A stretch of 64,000 bases of DNA, taken from the NCBI GenBank assembly GCA_963924555.1, contig OZ004598.1, positions 3,930,501 through 3,994,500 on the forward strand, in the 5' to 3' direction. A program made the position numbers and the translations under genes. The notes under the pieces are model-generated. The model was not told the DNA's origin, made no database searches, and saw only the letters and a program-made list of their open reading frames with translations. This document shows positions 50,101 to 61,380 of this stretch, piece after piece. The stretch's first letter is position 1, and the number at the start of each line of letters is the position of its first letter. This stretch comes from Crambe crambe (lineage: Eukaryota; Porifera; Demospongiae; Poecilosclerida; Crambeidae).

Positions 50101-50868
50101 GATTTGTGATAATACCATGTCGGCCATTTTGGAGGGTTGATAACGACCTATAGCTACATCATTTAAAAGGAATACCGTAGGGTGGGTTAATTTCGTTAGG
50201 AAAAAATTCCGTCATATCCGGAATCGTTATACTAATGAAAAAATTGAATGGATAAATCTTCGCACATGCGCATTGAAGACGAAATTTTTCCCCCGCCCAG
50301 TTTCTGTTGAAGCGCAAAGGCAGGTGGACCGACTAGCTATTTCGAGAGAGACACTTGCTGCATTCGTGGCTATCACGAATACAAAGCTACTGCTAGAGAG
50401 TAGGCGAGAACCAACTAACCTCGTTAGATATGGACCTCTCTTTTAATCTGAGACTCTTCCTGCATCTCTTCAACTGCACAGCACTGTTAGCCGCTTCTAT
50501 AGCCTTGATGGTGCATCAGGATTGGAGAGATCCCTACCAGGTGCAACTATTTGAGAATAGCCACGAGCAGCTTTTGGAGCAGTTCTCTTACAGCAGTCTC
50601 TAGCTAGCTCTCGCACAAAGCGATCGCGATTGACGATCTACCACGTGTGTTTGTGTGCAAAAATTTATGACAGTAAAAATTATGATGAATAAAATTTCAA
50701 CTCTTTATACCAACAGTGAAATAGACGAATTTTTTTCCCTGACGAAATTAACCCGCCCTACAGTATTACATAGCTAACTGTGTTGTTTTAGTTAACAATT
50801 AAAAAGTAATAAGTAATACTAAAAATAGTATGTCATATTATGATCAGAGACAAAACTAGCATAGGGTA

Positions 50869-50915
<47 letters not shown>

Positions 50916-52870
50916 CTGTTATATCGACTATGCAGTCAGTAGCAATTAGAGTGCTTCAATTTCAGCATAACAATGTCTAGAGCTGATTTTTGGTTTATTC
51001 GCAAGATTTGCAGTCTGTACTGTATCCATATAATGTGCATGCACACTCACTATTGTATAATTTTGTCGACCATTACCTACTCATCTATAGGTAGCTAGCT
51101 ACAGTACTGCCATTAGCTACATGCGGCTGCTACAGTCTTACCTGAAATTATTAGGCCATCTCCAAGCAGTATTTTATGCAGGCACTGATGATTGCTGGGG
51201 ATTCAGAATGAGAATGTAGAGTGTATCTTCTTGTCAACTACACTACCCACTCATTTGCCTCTGACATTGTGCCTTATGTGTGTGCTGAGGGTTAGCACTT
51301 TAGTGCTTTTCATTAATTTATTTTATTCAACACAATTACCTTGTACAAAAATAGCTAGTGTAAAAGAATAACATGTGAAAATTGATTTTTATGGTAGTAT
51401 GATTTTAGTTGCTAAAATAGAATCAAATTTAGTTCCACCAAAACTAACTAGATTCTACGGGATTTAGAAACCTGAAGACCCTTGGGGCTATGAAATCCGA
51501 GCGCAGTGAGGACTCTACTCCAAGGACCTGAAGGTTTCTAAATACCGTAGAATCCATTGGCTGAGGTGTCACACTTATTTAGACTATACCATAGCAACTA
51601 AAATTTGAAACTAACACTATGTTAAATTAGTTTAGCTACAGACCTGGGTCCAAAGTCCAAACCATCTCCTAAGTCTTTCGCTAAAGCTAACAGTTTATGC
51701 TAAGGCTCTAGCGCTACGAAAAGAATAATGTTGATATTACCGACGAGCTTTTCAAGTGTAGCAACACCTACAGAGCGTAGTGTCAGAGATCGAGTACCTG
51801 CATATGCGCATGTACATGACCTGCTTTAAAAATATTTTTAGTGCTGCTGAATCCTGCTAGTTTGGTGCTTCAATTAAGTATGGTCTTAAGCTTCACCCAT
51901 ATGCCATGTGCTGTATTATGCATGTATAAACTGAAATTCGTTCTGGCAAGATGACAGACACCATCTCCATTTTGAGAGAGTAGTGTATGGGCCATCCATG
52001 CAAGACTCTGGTGTAGGAATATTGGTTCTTCGAAAAACTACTCCCTGTATTGCCGAAACTGAAACCAATACTACCGGTATATTTGACAAACTCATAATCA
52101 TAATTAACACTACTAAAATAACACTATTCGCATTCACACACCACATTTTTAAATTTATTTTATACTTTTACTGACCCATTTCTTATAGGATGCAGTCTTC
52201 CATATAGTTTGTGCACTTGGCCTCTTTGCTGGAGCAGTGGCCCTAGCTACATATGTTAATGGATGGAGACAACTGCTGCTGCTTAGCCCTGATGGTGTTA
52301 TTATAGGTCCATTTCCACGCCGTGATGACATTGCCAGTGCAGTCATAGCCACAGCAGTAAGTATTATTATATGGAACCTACATTGCTGCCATGCAGCAGC
52401 TAGTATGCTATATGACATGCATGGAACCTGCACAGTGCCTGTAGTGCTGCATGCAGCAGCTAGTATGCTTTATATATGACATGCATGGAACCTACATGGC
52501 TGTAGTGCAGCTACGTATAGTGTATGCTTGACATGCACATGGCTTTAAGTAGTACTCCATTCAACAGCTAGTAGCTACACAATACTGACTCTTCAAAAAC
52601 CCTATTCCAGTGTATAGGCTAAAAGCAAAGAGGAGTGTCTTTAGCCTCCTATTTTTTGGACCATTATACTGTTCCACTCTTTGGAAATACACTCAGTGCT
52701 GCATTAATTATGCAAATTTCTCTTCTCTCTAATAGTTCTTCTCCTTCATCTTGATGATCGTCTTTGCTGGAATTGCTGTGTTCATGATAGTGGGTGGTTT
52801 TGTGATGAAGTGGAACCCAACGAGGGGCAAGTACACGTCTTCTGGTGATGGTGGAGGTGGTGAAAAGTAG
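41171..52870 (+). CDS. Four-transmembrane MARVEL-like protein, copy 2
   Basis: Exons 41171-41275, 49778-50002, 52189-52356 and 52736-52870, all phase 0 (210 aa). It is very close to copy 1: the same [11 protein letters not shown] start but without the four residues GGGF, the same spans, and an end of KWNPTRGKY followed by a Ser/Gly-rich tail and EK. Differences are mostly conservative (for example FIYEALSII for LIYEVLFII). The 8.5-kb first intron holds a piggyBac-type gene, foldback repeats and sequence homologous to copy 1 intron 1 (48540-49440). All four exons are open with good splice sites, so the gene looks intact. Confidence 0.75.
42057..42172. repeat. Foldback repeat
   Basis: Arms TTAGAACACGGTAGTC...AATAAACAAC and their complement up to 42168 flank a short GC-rich loop (GAGGGCGCAGCCCGAGG). 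Confidence 0.75.
42530..42790. repeat. Imperfect direct repeats
   Basis: A unit with CAACAGTCAGCTATAAACTA, then CAGAGACAGAAAT and TAGTAATAG, recurs two to three times with a period near 110 bases. It is non-coding. Confidence 0.6.
42945..43035. repeat. Short foldback repeat
   Basis: TTATTACACGAGTCAGC...GAGATATTTCAC faces GTGAAATATCTCGCC...GCTGACGAGTGTAATAA. Confidence 0.65.
43565..46622 (-). pseudogene. Spliced piggyBac-type transposase gene with two frameshifts and a duplicated exon
   Basis: Exons by phase: 46622-46238, 46137-45894, 45449-45339, and 45095 to about 43565. The N-terminus is acidic and Ser-rich. The end of exon 2 and all of exon 3 are similar (SAGEETGG..., Arg/Gly/Lys-rich), so one exon was duplicated. 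Exon 4 holds the DDE_Tnp_1_7 domain: ELKAFLVVNVAMGLLKLPR, then catalytic Asp in LSIDEMMIG, YVDNFYTS and GGVDLTDQH, all retained. A one-base frame change lies near 44600-44620 just before LSIDE. A second, near 43715-43735, separates the domain from a C-terminal zinc-binding end (CQRCVVCDKG, YCPKC, LCLGDCF). As read it cannot make one intact protein, unless one or both breaks are sequencing errors. It lies antisense in intron 1 of MARVEL-like gene 2. Confidence 0.8.
46640..49500. other. Intron 1 of MARVEL-like gene 2, distal part
   Basis: No gene is recognised. Two direct repeats of about 50 bases lie at 47680-47728 and 48485-48527. From about 48540 to 49440 the sequence is homologous to intron 1 of copy 1 (about 30945-31980). 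Confidence 0.5.
47680..48527. repeat. Direct repeats flanking an 800-bp segment
   Basis: The repeated block reads CACCAGACCCCTATTTTTTA, then CCAGGGGT, then GTCGCC and CCAGACTA, and contains an internal hairpin (ACCCCT/AGGGGT). The ends resemble the TAGTCTGG-type inverted-repeat elements elsewhere in the window. Confidence 0.6.
50175..50763. mobile_element. TA-flanked MITE (Tc1/mariner-type target)
   Basis: Inverted ends: CCGTAGGGTGGGTTAATTTC at the left and the complement of CTGTAGGGCGGGTTAATTTC at the right. Both are flanked by TA. It is 589 bp, non-coding, in intron 2 of MARVEL-like gene 2. Confidence 0.75.
50871..50913. repeat. (TG)n microsatellite
   Basis: About 21 TG units in intron 2 of MARVEL-like gene 2. 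Confidence 0.95.
51451..51563. repeat. Foldback repeat
   Basis: GATTCTACGGGATTTAGAAA at the left faces TTTCTAAATACCGTAGAATC at the right, with a loop of about 70 bases. Confidence 0.75.
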
Positions 52871-52925
52871 GCTGTACAGATTGTCAAGAGAGACTGAACA
52901 AACCTAAAAAGTAGTCACTAGAGAC

Positions 52926-53030
52926 AATAGTCTGGCATCGCCAGCCCAGCTTTTTTCTTCTTTTTTTTTGGGGGGGGGGGGGGGGGGGGGGGGGGACGGG
53001 GAAGAAAAGTGGTCTGGTAGCTCTAGCATC
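52926..53030. repeat. Short repeat shared in inverted orientation with 61713-61808
   Basis: AGTCTGGCATCGCCAGCCCA, a pyrimidine stretch, a G run, then AAGTGGTCTGG. The segment 61713-61808 is its reverse complement apart from small changes. The termini resemble the TAGTCTCGC-type elements. Confidence 0.6.
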
Positions 53031-53135
53031 AACTACTTGTGTCGCCCGCGCGCGCAGCTATAGCTGCGTCCCAATCAGATTGCTCTATTCAGTCACGTGA
53101 AGTAGTATTAATGTTGGTGAGACCATAGATATAAG

Positions 53136-53744
53136 GGAAAAAGCATTTCGTGAAATGAAAAAAAGATGTAGGGATGACCACTGCTCAAAAAAGTAAGGAT
53201 GGAAATGGGATCAATCTTTGTTCTGTATATCCAGCCAACAATCCCTACATATACACACACATTACTACACTATAATCTGAAGTTACCTGACGTATATGTA
53301 GGGATTGTTGGCTGGATATACAGAACAAAGATTGATCCCATTTCCATCCTTCTTGTTTCCTTACTTTTTTGAGCAGTGGTCATCCCTACATCTTTTTTTC
53401 ATTTCACGAAATGCTTTTTCCCTTACTTGTTCCTGGTCTTTTTTCCTCTCTTTTATGGTTTTAGCTATGATTAGAGTTCATTCTTCTATGTGTATGCAGG
53501 GACAGATGAAAGTTCTCCAATAGCATACCAGCCCAATCATTTATCGAGTCAAGGTGTTGTGTTGTTGAGCCATACTTGGAGGTCGAAGATGCTGAAATAG
53601 AGTCTACCGTGGTGAATCTAAATCCCCGAATCGATACAGTAGTCTATCATCAGCTAGAGCTAGCTAGCTAGCTAGCTAGAGACAGCTGAGTAATATTATG
53701 ATTTCGAATAATTGGATATTCAAATACATGCGCATGCGTATTAT
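53136..53744. repeat. Foldback element copy 2 plus downstream block A
   Basis: 53136-53426 is an inverted-repeat element closely matching 56361-56670. The following block to 53744 (ending ATGCGCATGCGTATTATAGA) is repeated nearly identically to about 56983. Block A ends at the last codons of the FHA gene, and its TAA stop lies in the block. Confidence 0.85.
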
Positions 53745-54316
53745 AGAACCTCTACCTCTTCATCAGAATTGGACTTGTAATCCTTACTCAATATTGATGA
53801 TTCAGCTTTAACAGTTACTCCACCACTCATGGTCTTAATAATCTTTGTAGGTTTTGTATTCTCTGCCCCTTCAAGTTTCCTCTTCATGCCTGGAACTACA
53901 CGATTATCATTCTTCATGACCGACAGCGAGGACAGCTTCTGCAAAGCATACTTCCCGTCTCCTTTAACCACTAACTTGAATCTGTACTTGGCACACTGCT
54001 CGTGACCAGGGGCCAACAGCAGAATAATATCTTCAGGATAAATGATAGTTGGTGTCCTTTGTAATTTCCTGGTCTTGGAGGATCCAGTAGGCTCACTGGA
54101 ATCTTTTGAAATCATTCTTAGCCAAGTTCCATTTCTACTACAGTCACATACAGTGATACGGAAGCTGTCTGAAGAGGAGGCTGATGAAGATGATGGTGAA
54201 TGGACTCTGAGGATGCAATGGACCCCACTGATTAAGGGACTATCAATAACCACACTACACGACGGCTTTCGACCTATTACCGTCTTGCCAACTTGGAGAG
54301 GAAAGACCGCAGGCAT
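53741..54316 (-). CDS. FHA-domain protein
   Basis: A 191-aa frame. The FHA core is clear: VIGRKPSC (about residues 13-20), SGVHC (SxxH), and CSRNGTWL (NGT turn), which together bind phosphothreonine peptides. A Lys/Glu-rich tail with SNSDEEVEVL follows. FHA proteins act in DNA-damage or nuclear signalling; the partner is unknown. The domain lacks its usual first strand, so the gene may have lost a 5' exon; the ATG lies directly against a decayed retroelement tail read on the other strand. The stop codon falls in a repeated block. It may be a real short gene or a truncated copy. Confidence 0.6.
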   Translation of the reverse strand: MPAVFPLQVGKTVIGRKPSCSVVIDSPLISGVHCILRVHSPSSSSASSSDSFRITVCDCSRNGTWLRMISKDSSEPTGSSKTRKLQRTPTIIYPEDIILLLAPGHEQCAKYRFKLVVKGDGKYALQKLSSLSVMKNDNRVVPGMKRKLEGAENTKPTKIIKTMSGGVTVKAESSILSKDYKSNSDEEVEVL

Positions 54317-56058
54317 GGCACAGTTGTTACTCCAAGCATCTGGTGGAGCGCATCCTTGGTCACCCGCCTAGCTCCACACTCCACACCATCCCTGCCGTGA
54401 AGGCCCTTGCCACCACAGCAGCCCGTTCTGACTGGCAAAATATTGATGATATTGATGTCCCTCTACGGCAACGCTCTCTTTCCCACAGCATTGATGAGGC
54501 CTCCTTCCAGAACTTACTCTCTTCTGCCCCCACCATCCGCTCACGAGCTCTGGCATACTCTTCAAGTCTGCCTCATGCAGGGGACTGGCTTAATGTGGTG
54601 CCATCAACATCACTGGGTCTTCACCTTCAAGACAGAGAATTCCAATGCTGCCTGCGGTACTGGCTGGGAATTCCTCTCCAAAGTAATCCACTTCCTTGCC
54701 CAGAATGCCGGGACACTGCTGACATCTTTGGTGATCACCAGGTTGGGTGTAGTGGAAACGGTGACCGCATTTCCCGGCATAATGCCATACGTGACGTGGT
54801 CTTCTCTGCAGCCTTGGCCCCTTCCAAGGAGACCCCTGGCCTCCTTGCCAGCTCCCTCTCTCGCCCAGCTGATATCCTTCTACCCAATTGGAAAGGGGGC
54901 CGTCCTGCAGCTCTGGATGTCCATCAGCCCCCTGCAGCAGCAAACTCTAAATGAAGCCTCCTTCACCCCAGGCCGGCCATGCCCTTCAGGTGTAGTCTCG
55001 CGTAGCCAGACCCAATTCTTTCCTTTTTCTTGGGGGCGGGGGGAAAGAAAGGGTCTGGTCAACTCCCGTAGAGCGTTTTGTTCTGAGTGCACCCAAATTC
55101 CGGTGCGCGCTAATTGACCACCACTTAGTTAGCGGTAAGGCGATAACCGCCGTGGTTACTATGAATCTCATTAAAGTCCACACACTGTTGTTTTGCTGAT
55201 CTCCTGATGTTCCTTCAGTACACTGACACAGGAGATAGTATTGGGATGGCTGCTTTCTTTTGGCTTTACTACTCATTGCATCTTTATAGCAATACCATTT
55301 GTTGCTGCTTCTAGATTGTCCCTCAGATTAGCTCGCCTGCTAAGCTCTCCACTACAGACATGGCACAAAATAAGCATCACAGTCTGCAGTTTCCATTAAG
55401 ACCAACTCTAAACACAGAACATTCAGCTCAGCCTTGGATTAGTTAGTTAGTTAGCTAACTGTGATGACATCATTCACCTGGCTCCTGTTATTCCATGCAG
55501 CTTTTTTCCTGGACTTAGATCGATTTTGCACAAGCAACACTTTACTAAAGATGCAGCAGCAGCCATGATAAAATGCCATGTGGACTTTAATGAGATTCAT
55601 AGTAACCACGGCGGTTATCGCCTTACCGCTAACTAAGTGGTGGTCAATTAGCGCGCACCGGAATTTGGGTGCACTCAGAACAAAACGCTCTACGGGAGTT
55701 GACCAGACCCTTTCTTTCCCCCGCCCCCAAGAAAAAGGAAAGAATTGGGTCTGGCTACGCGAGACTACTTCAGGTGGGAGTGAACCGCAAGCTAGCATCC
55801 TCTTTATCAGCTTGCCGCTCGGCAGGCTTGCACTTCATTCCTCTGGTAGCAGAAACATTAGGGGGCCTTGCTGACGACACAATTCAAACTGTTCGCTCCA
55901 TTGGCAAGGCCATCGCAGACAGAGTGGGTACTACAGATTCCTCCAACTCTTCCAAGCACCTCTTTGGTCGACTAGCCATCGCCCTGTGGCGTGGCAACGC
56001 CTGTTTATGGCTACATCGCCTCCCAACTCTCCCCCCCTCTCTAGACGGAGTGCCATGA
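54317..56058 (+). pseudogene. Decayed retroelement C-terminal fragment, split by an insertion
   Basis: Before the insertion: RILGHPPSSTLHTI, LPHAGDWLNVVPSTSLGLHL, REFQCCLRYWLGIPL, CPECRDTADIFGDHQVGC (a CxxC...H...C zinc-knuckle-like site). After it: GLHFIPLVAETLGGLADDTI and LFGRLAIALWRGNACLWLH. This resembles the post-reverse-transcriptase tail found in some animal retroelements. Several frame changes are present. No reverse transcriptase is seen. Confidence 0.65.
54993..55767. mobile_element. TAGTCTCGC-type inverted-repeat element with perfect 9-bp target duplication
   Basis: 775 bp with terminal inverted repeats of about 185 bases (TAGTCTCGCGTAGCCAGACC at both ends). It is flanked by CTTCAGGTG at 54984-54992 and 55768-55776. 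It interrupts the retroelement fragment. A 9-bp duplication suggests a Mutator/MULE-like or related transposase; no transposase is encoded inside. Confidence 0.9.
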
Positions 56059-56149
56059 CTTGGACTTGTTTGTTTGTCTGTGTATAATCTAATTCCAAAA
56101 ATTATTAATTATGCCCACTAAAAAAAAAAATAAAAAAATTAAAAAAAAA

Positions 56150-57175
56150 TTATAGAAAAGATGGCTTCCTAATTGAATTAGTCGAGTGCTGTGCTCCTTA
56201 GTGTCTCCTTTTTCATCGACTCTTTCGAGGATCCAACGAGTAGAAAAGATCGTAGTTCGTAGAATTTGGAGTGGATTTGTCCAGAAATCATAGCTGTAGC
56301 TTGAGTGGTTCGAGAGATATGGTTGTCTAAGAAGAATAATAATAAGAAGAATAATAATAACAAGTAAGGGAAAAAGCATTTCGTGAAATGAAAAAAAGAT
56401 GTAGGGATGACCACTGCTCAAAAAAGTAAGGAAACAAGAAGGATGGAAATGGGATCAATCTTTGTTCTGTATATCCAGCCAACAATCCCTACATATACAC
56501 ACATTACTACACTATAATCTGAAGTTACCTGACGTATATGTAGGGATTGTTGGCTGGATATACAGAACAAAGATTGATCCCATTTCCATCCTTCTTGTTT
56601 CCTTACTTTTTTGAGCAGTGGTCATCCCTACATCTTTTTTTCATTTCACGAAATGCTTTTTCCCTTACTTGTTCCTGGTCTTTTTTCCTCTCTTTTATGG
56701 TTTTAGCTATGATTAGAGTTCATTCTTCTATGTGTATGCAGGGACAGATGAAAGAAGTTCTCCAATAGCATACCAGCCCAATCATTTATCGAGTCAAGGT
56801 GTTGTGTTGTTGAGCCATACTTGGAGGTCGAAGATGCTGGAGTCTACCGTGGTGAATCTAAATCCCCGAATCGATACAGTAGTCTATCATCAGCTAGAGC
56901 TAGCTAGCTAGCTAGAGACAGCTGAGTAATATTATGATTTCGAATAATTGGATATTCAAATACATGCGCATGCGTATTATAGAAAAGATGGCTTCCTAAT
57001 TGAATTAGTCGAGTGCTGTGCTCCATAGTGTCTCCTTTTTCATCGACTCTTTCGAGGATCAACGAGTAGAAAAGATCGTAGTTGGTAGAATTTGGAGTGG
57101 ATTTGTCCAGAAATCATAGCTGTAGCTTGAGTGGTTCGAGAGATATGGTTGTCTAAGGAGAATAAGAAGAAGAAT
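56150..57175. repeat. Blocks B, A', B': duplicated segments with foldback copy 3
   Basis: Block B (about 56153-56350, starting AAAAGATGGCTTCCTAATTG) recurs at about 56983-57175. Between them is foldback copy 3 (56361-56670) and block A' (to about 56983), a near copy of 53427-53744. Confidence 0.85.
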
Positions 57176-57177
57176 AA

Positions 57178-57665
57178 TAATAGAGAAGAAGAAGAATATA
57201 GCGATTTACCTGCTTGCCGTATTTCTGAAACGGTAAGCTCCCTGGTCCTGAAACTTGGTCTGCACATTGTAGTAGGCTCTAGTAGGCTGGATAATCATTC
57301 ACAGTAGCTTTTGTTAGGTCTAAGTGGGGGAACTGGAATTTCACTTTTGTATTAGTCTATAGGCGGCGCGCGCGGCCGTCCGAGTCATCCCTACATATAG
57401 AGAGTGCTACCGCACTCTCTGATAATAGAGAAGAAGAAGAATATAGCGATTTATCTGCTTGCCGTATTTCTGAAACGGTAAGCTCCCTGGTCCTGAAACT
57501 TGGTCTGCACATTGTAGTAGGCTCTAGTAGGCTGGATAATCATTCACAGTAGCTTTTGTTAGGTCTAAGTGGGGGAACTGGAATTTCACTTTTGTATTAG
57601 TCTATAGGCGGCGCGCGCGGCCGTCCGAGTCATCCCTACATAGAGAGTGCTACCGCACTCTCTGA
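57178..57665. repeat. Two tandem units of about 244 bases
   Basis: Units start near 57178 and 57423 (TAGAGAAGAAGAAGAATATA) and are almost identical. Each ends in a hairpin, GAGAGTGC-TACC-GCACTCTC. Confidence 0.9.
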
Positions 57666-58206
57666 TACTAGACTACGTACACAGGATTGGAAACAGGGCA
57701 TGCGCGCGTAGAATTTATAGACCATCCGTGTAGCACGGATGTTTTATTCAATGTGCTAGCGGCAATTAAGTCAGACCGGATGTAGTGTAAAAAAAATTGT
57801 AATTGTATCCTGTCTAACATGACAAGATTGGTACTGAAATAGCGCTATATCAACTGACCTTTGTGCTAATATAAACAATGCTGGAGTCACCTTTACCACG
57901 TGCTACAGTAGATAAGGTCTAGAACAACAGGTTAGCGTTTGTCCTGGTTCTTCATTGTACTCTGGAGTGAAGATACAGGAGTTTTAACTGAGGTACTTCA
58001 TAACAAGGCACGCAAAGGGGTGAGAGAAAAGGATGTCTGGAGGAGAGGCTAGAGTTTTTGAAGAGGTGAGACTTACTGGTTAAGTAGATCAAGGAATGGT
58101 GTATCTGGTTCTGTTACAGCTATCTACTGTCTATTTTTTTTCTTTCTGTTATACGGGTACCTAGTAGGCATAATATTTAGGACCTGTAAGTATGATGATA
58201 TGAAGT

Positions 58207-58770
58207 TTATGATGTAGATTTTTTCCTTTTCTTAATTTTAGGCCTGGCATCAATGTTAGAGGGTGCAATATGAAGCAAGTGCTCCTTCATGGTGTACTTT
58301 AGTCGATCAACTGGATCAGAAATCCCCCTATAGATCCTTCCAAGCGAGTTAAAGTACGCATGGATACTCTCGACTCCTTGTTCTCGTATCCTGAACCCTG
58401 CATGCCATCTGTGGAGCCATGCCACGACATGCTCTTCTAACATGTGCATTTTTGGGAGCACAGTTGCTTTGGGGAAGGTCTCTCGGTAGTCTGCCTCCAC
58501 GCTGAATCATTGTGTAGTGCTCACAAACAGTACAAGAACTGTCATCATGCCTACACCACCCCTCAATAATCACTGTTCTATGTCGGCAGGTAGTGATAGC
58601 TCTGTGACAAGTTTGCAAGCATGGCAAAAAGTTCATGTTTGGGTTATCAGATTCTGCCGACACCCCAAAGACGTTGAGTAGGTCATCCAGATGATTGCTG
58701 CAAAGATGCCCTGATTTTGTGGCTATGAGCTTGCCACAAACCCTGCACAGCTTCTCCAGGATAACTCTGT
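58207..58770 (-). pseudogene. RAG1 N-terminal-like zinc-binding segment plus C-terminal segment of a transposon protein (middle missing)
   Basis: Minus strand. First segment: LCRVCGKLIATKSGHLCSNH, then LDDLLNVFGVSAESD, FLPCLQTC, and GWCRHDDSSCTVC. The order CxxCG, a DL..F hydrophobic core, CxxxC and W-x2-H-x4-C-x2-C resembles the N-terminal zinc-binding region of RAG1 and of N-RAG-type transposon proteins. Second segment, in another frame from 58500: FPKATVLPKMHMLEEHVVAW, REQGVESIHAYFNSLGRIYR, YTMKEHLLHIAP, ending in a Lys-rich tail. The two parts abut with a frame break where several hundred residues would be expected. The RAG link is a motif-level inference. Confidence 0.5.
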
Positions 58771-59254
58771 GATCTTATTTGTATACTCACTTATATTATC
58801 TAGCTACATGTATTGTTATAATTCAAATTTTGTTGAACTGTTGTTAGAATTTATGCTACATTTAATGCTCATTTATTCAGAGAGAAAAAATAGACAGTGT
58901 ACCTTTCCTGTGAAACTATGTAGTGGAATGATCATGCTTCTGTCTGGACTAGATCTGATAACCGTGAAAACTTCCTGTTCGTGGTTATATGAATTTCATT
59001 CAAACCGCTTTCTCGTCTTCAATTAGCCAGCTGTACCTTCCGCTTTTATACATGCTCAGTACTCTATTTTATATTATTGTTATTGCGCAGTGCATCTCTA
59101 TGGTATTATCTGGAATGGATTTATATTGGAACCAAAGCTCTAGGCTCCAGCAGGAATAGTTTCCATTCCACAACTCCAGGAAGTTGTGCATGAGTTGCTA
59201 TGTACAAGCATTGTGGTTGCTATGGTTGACACGCCCCTACCGTATATGTTAAAT

Positions 59255-60362
59255 CATAGATATAAGAGGTTTTACGGGATTGGAAACGCCCAATGAACTG
59301 CACAACCGTGGCGCGTTGACAGATGCGCACGCGCATGCAGCATTATTATATTAATGGTTGTGAAAAGAGATCAATATTCACTCCTTTCAAGGCAGTTAAA
59401 GTGATGTTCTGCCCCTACAACTCACAGAATAGTACAAGTAAGCTAAGGGGAAGGTATTGAAGAAGTGAAGAGTCAGAGAGTTGAAGTTGGAGAGTCTGAG
59501 GAAGGAAGTTATTAATTATTCATAACTTTTTTCCTTGTAATTATAACTATGAGTACCTATCATTGCTCATTATACATTAATTTTATGTGATTGATTTGAA
59601 AGAAAGGCCAGAATGACTTTTGGTATTAAAATTAGACATAGATTCATCATTATTATAGCTAGATAATTTTGCCCCGAAGTTATCCGCCAGTTTCTGCTCA
59701 GTTCTCCCTCATCAGCATTATTGCAATACTTCCAGCTTTTGGCTGTTGGATTTTGACACCATCCACCTCAAGAATTCGGCTCAGTCAGCTGTCCTGTGGA
59801 CCCTATGGATATTAGGGGGGAAATATAGTAAGCTTGCCATCTCCATAGGATGACTATTGTATAGAAAACGAATGCACCAATTCCATTTACTGTTCTATCC
59901 TTTCCCTGAAATAACTAATACAGTTGCAATATTGTTAATCTATTTCTTGGGAGAGGGATTACAGTTTTAACACCACTTGCAAATGCTAGAGACAATATAT
60001 GTCAGCTAATACAAAAACTAACATTACTATTCCATGTAGCTAAAGTTTACATGCCTTTTGATCAGAAAATGGGCAACAGCAATTGATTCTATCAAGCGTG
60101 AGAGGGATTACAGTCCCATTAACCACTACAGTAGTATTTGTAGGATTAAACTTGAAAATCTGAGCTAAAATTTATTTCATACAGTAAATCTATGCCCTAG
60201 TGTATTATAGTATCATTGGCATAAGTCTTACCTCATGGATCTTGTCAGAACAGCAACTTTGACAAAAGTGCTATGTCATTCAGCTGTCAACGCGCCTCGG
60301 TTGTTAGTTGCTAACGAGAGCACGTGATCCGTTTCCAATCCCGTAAACCTCTTATATCTATG
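59255..60362. mobile_element. Non-coding TIR element with GTTAAAT target duplication
   Basis: 1108 bp. Inverted ends CATAGATATAAGAGG, then TTTACGGGATTGGAAACG. It is flanked on both sides by GTTAAAT (59248-59254, 60363-60369). It lies inside the larger RAG1-N-like element and shares its terminal motif. Its interior resembles that of the 62463-63240 element. Confidence 0.8.
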
Positions 60363-60369
60363 GTTAAAT

Positions 60370-61380
60370 TAAACGACTAAGTTGTAATCAAAAAACATCC
60401 GTGGTAGGTACCTGGCGAACAGAGAAATCTTACACAAAATAAGAAAGAGGGTGAAAAGCAAGGTATTTAGCGCAGTAATAATTATGATTATAAGTGAAAA
60501 GGCTCAATGACCTATAGCTGTAGTAGTTTATCATGTCAGTTTAGTCTACTTACTGTTGCTATGGAAGAAAAACATGGAAACAGGTGACTGAAAAGTTTTG
60601 TGGCACTCCTACTACTAAAATAGAAGTCTAGCTGCCTTACTTTTGGTATAAAATGAAGATACTAGTTGACCATATGTACTCAAGTAGTTTTAATTTTGTG
60701 CAGGGCTGGAGATGGCATGCCATTTGCCATTGATGGTGTAAGAAGCCATTTCACTATGTTGTTGTTCTTATATGAGGAGATGAGATACCTCCTTGTATCA
60801 GGGGCAGGAAAGGATACACTGGGGCAGCTTTACTCTTCATCTTGATCCCTCAAAACAAGTATATCACAACAAATCGCTCGATGAATTGGATGTTCAGCAG
60901 TGCACTATCAGTACTTGTTATTTATTATAACATGAAAGGAAATATGTGTAAAGTGACAGTATTAGTTGCTACATTATAGTATCCTTCTTTACTATAGCTT
61001 TTCTTGACAGCCAACCATGGGTAATCCGAAGAAACAGTAACATTGACATGATTTTTTTTACAGGCACCTTTAAAAAGTACATATGTACATATGAATGATC
61101 ACTACCTAACAGATTAGTGGGAAAAAAGAGACTATACTTTTAATATCCAAGCTCCAGAGGTCCACAAAGTCGAACTACCATTGTTACTCGCAATTATACC
61201 CTCTAACACTTGAGAAACCAGCCTTTTTAAGAACTATGCTTGTTTAGCACTATACTAGCCCACTCTTTGCATTCTTTAAACTTACCAATTGGCTATAGTT
61301 TAGCAGAAATTTGGCACACTACTTCTCCTCCCCTGTTTGTTTGGCAATTTAGCACGAACAGCTGCCTACGGATTGTCAGT
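60370..61380. other. Right arm of the large TIR element, no gene seen
   Basis: About 1 kb of AT-rich sequence between the nested element and the right terminus. No coding similarity is recognised. Confidence 0.45.

Noticed and set aside
54407..55117. 236-codon + strand frame
   Set aside because: It mixes frames of the decayed retroelement fragment and then enters the inverted-repeat insertion.
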